From Muricomes intestini (lineage in GTDB: Bacteria; Bacillota; Clostridia; Lachnospirales; Lachnospiraceae), in the NCBI RefSeq assembly GCF_004346165.1, contig NZ_SLZZ01000005.1, positions 62,001 to 126,000 of the forward strand: a stretch of DNA of 64,000 nucleotides. The letters run 5' to 3'. Shown piece by piece: positions 53,033 through 60,474 of this stretch; positions within the stretch are counted from its first letter, which is position 1; the number at the start of each line of letters is the position of its first letter. The position numbers and the translations under genes were made by a program. The notes below the pieces were generated by a model. It saw only the letters and a list, made by a program, of their open reading frames with translations, was not told where the DNA came from and did not search any database.

Positions 53033-54427
53033 ATGACAAAGAAAAGACACAGAAGACACAGACGAGTACAAAAAGACCGAAGAAAGATGACACCATGGAA
53101 GATAGTACTGGCTGTGGTCGGCGGGGCTTTTGTTTTATTGACAACAGCAGGTGTAGCATTTGCGGCATCAAAGCTGGGCAAACTGGAGACAACACAGCTG
53201 GATACAACAAAATTGAATATTTCATCGGAAATTAAACATAATGAAACGGGGTACTTGAATGTAGCGCTATTTGGCCTTGATTCCCGCGACGGGGCTATCA
53301 CCTCGGGAGACCGCAGTGATACAATCATCGTTGTCAGCCTGAATCGAGAGACAAAGGAAGTAAGGCTTTGCTCCGTATACCGCGATACATTGCTGGAACA
53401 GCCGGATGGCAGTTACAACAAAGCTAATGCAGCGTATTCCACAGACGATGCGGAAGGTGCCGTGGGGATGCTGAACAAGAATCTGGATATGGATATACAG
53501 CATTATGTGACGGTGAATTTTAATGCTCTGGTAGATGTGATTGATGCCTTGGGTGGAATAGAGGTTGACTTGAAGACGCCTGAGGAAGTGCAGCTTGTAA
53601 ACGGATATGGTAATGAGACGTCCAAGGTTACCGGCAAGGAATTGAAATTACTTGACCATACAGGAAAGCAGCTTTTAAATGGAGTGCAGGCCGTCTCCTA
53701 TTCAAGGATTAGATATCAGGTCTTTGATGGAGATCCGAATGATGGAACTGACTTTAGAAGGACAGAGAGGCAGAGGTATGTGCTGGAGCAGGTTGTTAAG
53801 AAAGCACAGAATGCAGATTTGTCAACTATAAATAAAATTATTGATAAGGTATTTCCAAAAGTAGCCACAAATTTTACATTGACTGAGATTCTGGCCTATG
53901 CCAAAGATGTTTTTGACTATAAGCTGACAGAGATGTCGGGTTTTCCATTTGATAAGACAACGGCAACCTTATCCGGTGTCGGAAGTTCTGTAATCCCGGA
54001 CGATCTGGAAGATAATGTAATACAGCTGCATAAGTTCTTCTTTGATAAGGACACATACAGCCCCTCCTCCACGGTCACCTTGATTAGCAGCCAGATACAG
54101 CAATATGCGATGAATACGGTGCCGGATGATGAGGCAGCCTTGTATGAAGAGACATGGGGCGGCAGCACCGGGGACAGTGGAGGAACAGACTATATTGATT
54201 ACGGAACCACAGACTATGGTACTGCAGATTCTGCAGCCTCAGAAACTTCAGATTTCGACGGCACAGACTATGGAGCCATAGATTCCGGGAGCCCGGATAG
54301 CACCACAGGAGGCGGTGACACAGGAACAGCTGAAGGGGGCCAGGAGCCATCAGGCTCTGCAGGCGGTACCCCGGATATCGGCAGCACACCAGGTGCCGGA
54401 GGCACACAGAATACAGCAATTGAATGA
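53033..54427 (+). CDS. LCP-family wall glycopolymer ligase, second copy
   Basis: The protein is 464 residues from the ATG at 53033, preceded by AAAGGGA; the earlier in-frame ATGs at 52961 and 52985 fall in the promoter. A very basic start (KKRHRRHRRVQKDRRK) precedes one anchor (residues 23-43) and an LCP domain with NVALFGLDSRDG, RSDTIIVVSLNR and CSVYRDTLLEQ, the Arg/Asp triad and SYSRIRYQVFDGDPNDGTDF. The tail is Ser/Thr/Gly/Asp-rich with no fixed repeat. It is clearly a paralogue of the LCP gene at 50697. The membrane-anchored cohesin-like gene starts 29 bases downstream. Confidence 0.94.
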   Translation: MTKKRHRRHRRVQKDRRKMTPWKIVLAVVGGAFVLLTTAGVAFAASKLGKLETTQLDTTKLNISSEIKHNETGYLNVALFGLDSRDGAITSGDRSDTIIVVSLNRETKEVRLCSVYRDTLLEQPDGSYNKANAAYSTDDAEGAVGMLNKNLDMDIQHYVTVNFNALVDVIDALGGIEVDLKTPEEVQLVNGYGNETSKVTGKELKLLDHTGKQLLNGVQAVSYSRIRYQVFDGDPNDGTDFRRTERQRYVLEQVVKKAQNADLSTINKIIDKVFPKVATNFTLTEILAYAKDVFDYKLTEMSGFPFDKTTATLSGVGSSVIPDDLEDNVIQLHKFFFDKDTYSPSSTVTLISSQIQQYAMNTVPDDEAALYEETWGGSTGDSGGTDYIDYGTTDYGTADSAASETSDFDGTDYGAIDSGSPDSTTGGGDTGTAEGGQEPSGSAGGTPDIGSTPGAGGTQNTAIE

Positions 54428-54456
54428 TAATCAACAGTCAAAAGAGGTGGAGTAAG

Positions 54457-55932
54457 ATGAAGAAGATAGGAAAAAAGATAGGCAGTATACTACTGATGTT
54501 ATGCTTAACCGTATCATGCTTTTCGATTTCAGCGTTTGCGGCCGACGGAACCATTCAGTTTTCAGATCCGTCAGCGGCAGCAGGCGACAATGTGACGGTT
54601 AAAGTGAAGGCTGAGTCAGGAACTTCTGCAATTGGCGATGTTGACATGACAGTCACATATGACACTTCGATTCTGAAGTTTGTGAGCGGAGCAAATGCGG
54701 CCGGCGGAGATGGCACTCTGCAGTTATCTGCAAAGGGAGATGGTTCGGCTTCAGAGGTTACCTATACTCTGGAGTTTACGGCACTAAAGGAAGGTACAGC
54801 CACATTGCAGGTGACATCGTCCACAGCGTATCTGTATAATGATGAAGTTTTGAATCTATCTGCGGGGACATCCACAGTAACTATTCAGGGAGGAACTGCA
54901 GTTACCGACACAGAAGATGACAGCAAGGCCTCATCTGGAGGTCTTCAGGTAGAGGTGGATGGAAAGGCATATACAGTCAATGAGAACTTCTCAGAAGCGG
55001 CTATTCCGAAGGGATTCAAAGCCGTTGACATGGAACTGGACGGAACAAATACAAAGGCAATGCAGCAGGAGTCCAGCGGCCAGTATATGTTCTACCTTGA
55101 GGACAGCGATGGAAATTCTGATTATTTTCTCTATAGTACAGAGGACGGTTCTTTTTCTCCGACTGCAGTGGTGGATGTGAATTCAGATGTATCTATCTAT
55201 CTGATGAATCATAAGGACAAAGATGGCCTTCCTTCTCAATACAAGGAGACTACATCAAATATAGAAGGAAAAGTTTTTACTGTATGGCAGAATATGTCAC
55301 AGCAGGAATATTATCTTGTGTATGCCCTGAGCAGTGAAGGAAATAAGGGATATTATCAGTGTGATTCCACCGAAGGAACATATCAGAGATATGTGGCTCA
55401 GACAGTTGAGGAAGAAAAAAGCACCAATGCTGCCGTGGACAAGGTTATGAACTTTTTGGAAAAGCATTTGATTGTGATTATGTGCGTACTTTGGGGAGCT
55501 TTCCTTTTGCTTTTGATCATTATCATTGTATTGGGAGTGAAATTATCCCACCGCAATCAGGAATTGGACGAGTTGTACGATGAATATGGCATTGACGGCG
55601 ATGATGATGACAATAATATGCCGCCGGCTGCAGGGAAAAAGCCACGGAAACGGTCTGATGATTTTGAAGATGAAAACTTCGAGGATGAAGATTTCGACGA
55701 TGAAGACTTTGAAGATGAGGATTTCGATGATGAAGATTTTGAAGATGAATATTATGATGACGACGAAGACTTCGAAGATGACGAATATTACGATGACAAC
55801 GAAGACTTTGAGGATATAGAAGATAATTTTGACGAAGATGAGTTTCTGGATGAGAGGCCTTCACGAAAACCTCCACGCAGGTCTAAGAAGAAACAGGATG
55901 ATGATTATTCGATGGATTTTATAGATCTTTAG
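54457..55932 (+). CDS. Secreted, membrane-anchored cohesin-like protein with acidic cytoplasmic tail
   Basis: The protein is 491 residues from the ATG at 54457 behind AGAGGTGGAG. It has a signal peptide (1-28, ending AFA-A) and a cohesin-type module (about 30-145: IQFSDPSAAAGDNVTVKVKAE, VDMTVTYDTSILKFVSG and YTLEFTALKEGTATLQV). A second extracellular part follows (160-320), a membrane helix (337-361, LIVIMCVLWGAFLLLLIIIIV), then an acidic tail (401-466, FEDEDFDDED repeats) and a short basic patch (467-480). No dockerin or enzyme motif was seen. Extracellular binding linked to an internal charged tail suggests a scaffold or sensor, but the partner is unknown. A terminator follows at 55944. Confidence 0.85.
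   Translation: MKKIGKKIGSILLMLCLTVSCFSISAFAADGTIQFSDPSAAAGDNVTVKVKAESGTSAIGDVDMTVTYDTSILKFVSGANAAGGDGTLQLSAKGDGSASEVTYTLEFTALKEGTATLQVTSSTAYLYNDEVLNLSAGTSTVTIQGGTAVTDTEDDSKASSGGLQVEVDGKAYTVNENFSEAAIPKGFKAVDMELDGTNTKAMQQESSGQYMFYLEDSDGNSDYFLYSTEDGSFSPTAVVDVNSDVSIYLMNHKDKDGLPSQYKETTSNIEGKVFTVWQNMSQQEYYLVYALSSEGNKGYYQCDSTEGTYQRYVAQTVEEEKSTNAAVDKVMNFLEKHLIVIMCVLWGAFLLLLIIIIVLGVKLSHRNQELDELYDEYGIDGDDDDNNMPPAAGKKPRKRSDDFEDENFEDEDFDDEDFEDEDFDDEDFEDEYYDDDEDFEDDEYYDDNEDFEDIEDNFDEDEFLDERPSRKPPRRSKKKQDDDYSMDFIDL
55657..55854 (+). repeat. In-frame repeat encoding a Glu/Asp/Phe-rich tail
   Basis: A run of short near-repeats built on GAAGAYTTYGAYGAT encodes (D/E)(D/E)F(E/D)DED units of about six residues. 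The units differ in the third codon bases, so it is a protein-level repeat with drifted DNA. Confidence 0.7.
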
Positions 55933-55943
55933 GTTAAAGGCGA

Positions 55944-55976
55944 GGGTGCTGCAGTTTTAGCTTGCAGCACCCTTTT
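55944..55976 (+). terminator. Intrinsic terminator after the cohesin-like gene
   Basis: GGGTGCTGCA (55944-55953) pairs with TGCAGCACCC (55963-55972), followed by TTTT. Confidence 0.75.
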
Positions 55977-56031
55977 CCCGTGTTCATATGGCGCTCTGCC
56001 ACAGCGAGATGAAGCGCAGCAAAATCGAGCC

Positions 56032-56048
56032 GATGGCTGAACTGTTAC
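56032..56048. repeat. Dispersed intergenic motif copy
   Basis: GATGGCTGAACTGTTAC is the reverse complement of the family core GTAACAGTTCAGCCATC, identical to the right arm at 18093-18110 from GATGG on. The bases before it (CATATGGCGCTCTGCCAC...) end in GATTTTGCTGCG-type sequence on the reverse strand, parallel to the sequence after 7466. Confidence 0.55.
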
Positions 56049-56078
56049 TATTTGAGTGAAAAGTTAGAGCATATAGAA

Positions 56079-56107
56079 TTTACAATATATTAAAAATTTG
56101 TTACAAT
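56079..56107 (+). promoter_or_regulatory. Probable glmS promoter
   Basis: TTTACA (56079-56084) and TACAAT (56102-56107) are 17 bp apart. The resulting leader is about 85 bases and largely occupied by the MITE derivative at 56116-56176. Confidence 0.55.
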
Positions 56108-56115
56108 ATATTGTA

Positions 56116-56176
56116 TGATGATATCAGGATTAAAGGTCATAGCAATCCGTAGATATCAGGGGTTAAAATACAATGA
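56116..56176. mobile_element. Shrunken MITE derivative in the glmS leader
   Basis: On the reverse strand it reads left-end sequence (GTATTTTAACCCCTGATATC, then TACGGATTGC) joined directly to right-end sequence (ATGACCTTTAATCCTGATAT). It is an element of about 60 bp in which almost all of the interior is missing. Confidence 0.6.
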
Positions 56177-56200
56177 TTGTGTGAAGGGAGTACATTTATT

Positions 56201-58027
56201 ATGTGCGGAATAGTTGGATATGTAGGCGAAGAACAGGCGGCGCCAATTTTATTGGATGGACTGGCTAAGCTGGAATACAGAGGTTATGACTCTGCGGGAA
56301 TCGCCGTATATGACGGAAAAGAAATTGAGATGAAGAAGTCCAAGGGACGGCTGAAGGTACTAAATGAACTGACACATGACGGGGCGACTCTGCCGGGGAC
56401 TGTGGGAATCGGGCATACGAGATGGGCAACCCACGGCGAACCCTCTGATATTAATGCACATCCTCAGTTTAACAAGAATGAGAGCATCGTTGTGGTACAC
56501 AATGGAATCATAGAGAATTACCTGAAGCTGAAAAATAAGCTGATCAGCAAGGGCTATGAGTTTATATCTGATACAGACACAGAAGTGATTGCTCATCTGT
56601 TGGATTACTATTATTCGGGCAACCCCCTGCGGGCCATTACAAAAATTATGCACCGGATGGAAGGCTCCTATGCGCTGGGAATTATGTTTAAGGATCATCC
56701 TGACGAGCTGTATGCGGTACGGAAAGACAGCCCCCTTATTGTGGGAAAAGCAGAAAGCGGAAGTATCATTGCATCCGATGTACCTGCAGTGCTGAAATAT
56801 ACAAGAGATGTCTATTTTATAGAGAATGAGGAGATTGTCAGACTGACGGAGGACACTCTGGAGTTCTTTAACGTTGACGAGGAGCAGATCCAGAAGGAAG
56901 CTGCCCACATTGACTGGGATGTAGATGCGGCTGAGAAGGGCGGCTATGAGCACTTTATGCTGAAGGAGATGTATGAGCAGCCCAAGGCTATTGCTGATAC
57001 ATTTTCCCCCCGTATCAAAGACAACGATATTGTTATTGAAGAGTTAAACATGACCGATGAAGAAATAAAGAATATTCACAAGATAATGATTGTCGCCTGT
57101 GGTTCTGCATCCCATACAGGTATGACAAGCAAGTACATATTTGAGGGAATGGCAAGGATCCCGGTGGAAGTGGATCTGGCATCAGAATTCAGATACCGCA
57201 ACCCAATTATTGAAGAAGGAACCCTGGTGATCATCATCAGTCAGTCCGGAGAAACAGCGGATTCACTGGCTGCCCTTCGGGAAGCTAAGGGAAAGGGAGC
57301 TAAGGTACTCGGTATTGTGAACGTAGTGGGAAGTTCTATTGCGAGAGAAGCAGATAATGTAATGTATACTTGGGCAGGGCCGGAAATTGCTGTGGCTACC
57401 ACGAAAGCATATTCCTGTCAGCTGGTTGCCTTGTACCTCCTTGCAATGAAATTTGCCAGAGTACGGGAGAAAATTACAGCGGAAGAACTGAAATCTTATA
57501 TAGAAGACTTGAAACGGATTCCGGATCAAGTTGAGCTGCTTCTGAATAATAAAAATAAGATTCAGAAATTTGCGAACAGGTATCTGGCTGCGAGAGAGGT
57601 ATTCTTTATTGGCAGAGGAATCGACTATGCAATTTCTATGGAGGGTTCCTTGAAGCTAAAAGAAATATCCTATATTCATTCGGAGGCATATGCGGCGGGT
57701 GAACTCAAGCACGGGACTATTTCCCTGATAGAGGAGGGTACCCTGGTGGCAGCAGTGCTGACCCAGGAAGAGCTATATCAGAAGATGATCAGCAACATGA
57801 GAGAAGTGAGCACCCGGGGGGCCTTTGTGCTTGCAGTGACAAATGAAGGCAACATTGAAGTGGAACGGGCAGCCGACTATGTTATTTATATACCAAAGAC
57901 AAATAAATATTTTACCAATTCACTTGCAATTATACCGCTGCAGTTATTCGGATATTATATTGCTGTGGGCAGAGGCTGCGATGTAGATAAGCCGAGAAAC
58001 CTTGCAAAGTCCGTTACAGTTGAGTAA
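56201..58027 (+). CDS. glmS: Glutamine-fructose-6-phosphate aminotransferase (GlmS)
   Basis: The 608-residue enzyme makes glucosamine-6-phosphate, the entry to UDP-GlcNAc for peptidoglycan and wall polymers. It starts MCGIVGYVGEE, giving the N-terminal nucleophilic Cys of the glutaminase domain after Met removal; the in-frame ATG-less start at 56177 is not used. HTRWATHGEPSDINAHP is in the Ntn domain. The SIS domains carry CGSASHTGMTSKYIFE, SQSGETADSLAALREAK and the C-terminal KPRNLAKSVTVE. GAAGGGAG precedes the ATG. No glmS ribozyme is apparent in the short leader. The pyruvyl-transferase-like gene follows after 68 bp without a clear terminator. Confidence 0.98.
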   Translation: MCGIVGYVGEEQAAPILLDGLAKLEYRGYDSAGIAVYDGKEIEMKKSKGRLKVLNELTHDGATLPGTVGIGHTRWATHGEPSDINAHPQFNKNESIVVVHNGIIENYLKLKNKLISKGYEFISDTDTEVIAHLLDYYYSGNPLRAITKIMHRMEGSYALGIMFKDHPDELYAVRKDSPLIVGKAESGSIIASDVPAVLKYTRDVYFIENEEIVRLTEDTLEFFNVDEEQIQKEAAHIDWDVDAAEKGGYEHFMLKEMYEQPKAIADTFSPRIKDNDIVIEELNMTDEEIKNIHKIMIVACGSASHTGMTSKYIFEGMARIPVEVDLASEFRYRNPIIEEGTLVIIISQSGETADSLAALREAKGKGAKVLGIVNVVGSSIAREADNVMYTWAGPEIAVATTKAYSCQLVALYLLAMKFARVREKITAEELKSYIEDLKRIPDQVELLLNNKNKIQKFANRYLAAREVFFIGRGIDYAISMEGSLKLKEISYIHSEAYAAGELKHGTISLIEEGTLVAAVLTQEELYQKMISNMREVSTRGAFVLAVTNEGNIEVERAADYVIYIPKTNKYFTNSLAIIPLQLFGYYIAVGRGCDVDKPRNLAKSVTVE

Positions 58028-58095
58028 AAATGATATATTATAAAAAGTATTATGCCAAGTAGAAATGTGGTAAATATGTGTAATGGAGGATTGAT

Positions 58096-59202
58096 ATGAA
58101 GAGGGTATTTATTCATGCATATACTGCAGGAAATCTGGGGGATGATCTTTTAATCAGAATATTGTGTGAGCGTTATCCCAAGGTGCATTTTAGAATATAT
58201 GCTGATGAATCCTATAAAGAAAGGTTTAAGGATATAGGTAATTTATCTGTCTATTCTCCTTCGGACAAGCGTGTTGGATTTATAGATATGGCGATAAGTA
58301 AAGTAAAACATACAGACATGGGTTTTTGGAAGCTGCTGATAAAGACTTCTTATGCTACAGTTCATATCGGCGGTTCTGTGTTTGTACAGCATCAGGATGA
58401 TTTTGGGCTTGCATTCCAGCTGGATGAAGGGCTCCGTGCCAGAAGCAGGAGGCTCTATGTTGTCGGAGCAAACTTTGGTCCTTATACAGACGAACAATAT
58501 TATCGGCAGTATTATGAACTGTTGCAGAAGTATGAAGGGGTATGTTTCCGGGACAGATATTCTCAGAGATTATTTCATAAGCTGCCAAATGTTACATATG
58601 CACCGGATGTTGCATTTAATTATAAGGCAGATGTCTCCGTACCTGAAAAAAAGCAAGTACTTATTTCAGTGATTGATATGAAGGATAGAAAAGGAAAATG
58701 GGGAATCAGTCAATATGACCGGCCGTATAAAAGATTTATTGTCAATCTTGCAGACGGGTACATTAAACAAGGATACCACATAAAATTCATTTCATTCTGT
58801 AAGTATCAAGGGGACGAGGAGGCAATAAAGGAAATCATTGCTTTGGCTGAAGGCTGGGAAAAGGAGCAGGTTTCAACGTGCTTTTATGATAAGAATCTCC
58901 TTCAGTGCATTAAGAGTTTTGCAGAATCAGAAATTATTATTGCAACAAGATTTCACAGTTTAGTCTTGGGCTGGCTTATGGGAAAGAAAGTTCTTCCTGT
59001 AGTATATGACAGAAAAACAAAACATGTCTTGGAAGATAATGAATGTTCATCTTATTTGAAACTGGATGACCTGGAGCAGAATATAAGTCAGGTTATACAG
59101 AAAATAGAGGAGTTAAAAGTTATGGATATTAAAAATCTTGTAAGTGAGGCAGAAGGTCAGTTTGAAAAATTGGATCAGATTTTGAAAAGGAAAGAAGGCT
59201 AG
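58096..59202 (+). CDS. Polysaccharide pyruvyl transferase-family protein
   Basis: The 368-residue protein starts KRVFIHAYTAGNLGDDLLIRILCERYP, with HIGGSVFVQ, CFRDRYSQRLF and ATRFHSLVLGWLMGKKVLPVVYDRKT, the pattern of PF04230. CsaB-type members add pyruvate ketals to wall polymer sugars, and SLH domains bind such pyruvylated polymers. Two SLH proteins are encoded at 26428 and 60475, so that function is plausible here, but relatives in this family have other or unknown substrates. It is followed by a glycosyltransferase after 31 bp. Confidence 0.87.
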   Translation: MKRVFIHAYTAGNLGDDLLIRILCERYPKVHFRIYADESYKERFKDIGNLSVYSPSDKRVGFIDMAISKVKHTDMGFWKLLIKTSYATVHIGGSVFVQHQDDFGLAFQLDEGLRARSRRLYVVGANFGPYTDEQYYRQYYELLQKYEGVCFRDRYSQRLFHKLPNVTYAPDVAFNYKADVSVPEKKQVLISVIDMKDRKGKWGISQYDRPYKRFIVNLADGYIKQGYHIKFISFCKYQGDEEAIKEIIALAEGWEKEQVSTCFYDKNLLQCIKSFAESEIIIATRFHSLVLGWLMGKKVLPVVYDRKTKHVLEDNECSSYLKLDDLEQNISQVIQKIEELKVMDIKNLVSEAEGQFEKLDQILKRKEG

Positions 59203-59233
59203 AAATATACAAATTCGGTGAGAGGGGAATTTA

Positions 59234-60442
59234 ATGGGGAAAGAACTCGTGAGCGTATTAATGGTAAACTATAATCATGAGGATACGATAGCAGAAACGA
59301 TTGAGAGTGTATTGGAACAAAGCTATGACAATATGCAGTTTATTATTGTAGATGATGGTTCTACAGATGAATCCTGCAATATTATCCGGCAATATGAAGA
59401 TAAAAGGATTGAGTTATATGAATTGGGAAAAAACCGGCATATCTGCTATGCTACAAATTATGGCTTCAAAAAAGTGAAGGGTAAATTTTTGGCAAGAATA
59501 GACAGTGACGATGTGTGGTATCCTGAAAAACTGGAAAAACAAGTGGAGTTTTTAAAGTCCAATCCAGATAGAAAGATTTGCTTTTCATGGGTGGACCTGA
59601 TTGATGAGAATGGAAGGAATATCAATGAGGACTGCAAAGGATTACAGTTTCTTTTTGAAAAAAAGTTCACGGGACAGGCAGATTGTCTTCACGCTTTCTA
59701 TTATACTGGTAACTGCCTTTCTCACCCTTCTGTATTGATGAGGACAGAGGTTATGCAGGAGACAGGCGGTTTTGACCTTGGATATATGCAGGCCCATGAT
59801 TTTGATTACTGGGTGCGGATTGCAAAGAAGTACCCGCTCTATGTAATACCGGAGAAACTTCTTGCAATGAGGCGGTTTGTAGGAGAAGAAAAAGAAAATA
59901 CAAACAACAGTAATCTTTCTGAAACGAATACTGTACGTTTCTTCAACGAATATATGGATATCCGGGCACATTTTTTCGATGATATGGATAATCAGCTTTT
60001 CTGTGAAACCTTCCGGGAAGATTTTATATGCAAAGATTCGGTAACCGCAGAAGAATTAGAATGTGAAAAAGCATTTTTGCTGTGCCGTCCGATTCACGCG
60101 GAAACATTAGTGCCGCCGGCAGGTATACGCAGACTGCATGAGCTGCTCAGAAGACCAGAGTTTTTTAGGCTTCTGGAGGGAAAATACAACTTTACAATAA
60201 AGGATTTTTATGAGGTGACAGGCAAATCCTTGTATTGCAATGAAATTATAAATAGAAAGCTGTCAAAGAACACAGAGGAGTGGACAAGTCTGAAGGCGGA
60301 GGAAGTGAGCCTAAAGAGACAGCTTGGGGAACAGAAGACGTTGCTTGAAGAACAAAGGACGGTGATTGATGAATATAAGAATTCTACAAGCTGGAGGATT
60401 ACAGCACCATTGAGAAAAATCGGGGGGATTATCCGTAAATAA
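59234..60442 (+). CDS. GT2-family glycosyltransferase with C-terminal coiled coil
   Basis: The 402-residue protein starts LVSVLMVNYNHEDTIAETIESVL with VDDGSTDESC, LARIDSDDVW and a wide middle domain. The final part, SLKAEEVSLKRQLGEQKTLLEEQRTVIDEYKNSTSWRITAPLRKI, is a helical coil ending in the SWRITAPLR motif common at the ends of polysaccharide glycosyltransferases. RBS GAGAGGGG is ahead of the ATG. It ends 32 bases before the SLH GH73 gene. Confidence 0.92.
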   Translation: MGKELVSVLMVNYNHEDTIAETIESVLEQSYDNMQFIIVDDGSTDESCNIIRQYEDKRIELYELGKNRHICYATNYGFKKVKGKFLARIDSDDVWYPEKLEKQVEFLKSNPDRKICFSWVDLIDENGRNINEDCKGLQFLFEKKFTGQADCLHAFYYTGNCLSHPSVLMRTEVMQETGGFDLGYMQAHDFDYWVRIAKKYPLYVIPEKLLAMRRFVGEEKENTNNSNLSETNTVRFFNEYMDIRAHFFDDMDNQLFCETFREDFICKDSVTAEELECEKAFLLCRPIHAETLVPPAGIRRLHELLRRPEFFRLLEGKYNFTIKDFYEVTGKSLYCNEIINRKLSKNTEEWTSLKAEEVSLKRQLGEQKTLLEEQRTVIDEYKNSTSWRITAPLRKIGGIIRK

Positions 60443-60474
60443 AGATTTGCAAACAAAAGAGAGGAGTACAAATC

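Noticed and set aside
56108-56200. glmS ribozyme in the glmS leader
   Set aside because: The leader after the predicted promoter is about 85-90 bases and mostly a MITE derivative, too short for the ribozyme core, and no matching core sequence was seen.
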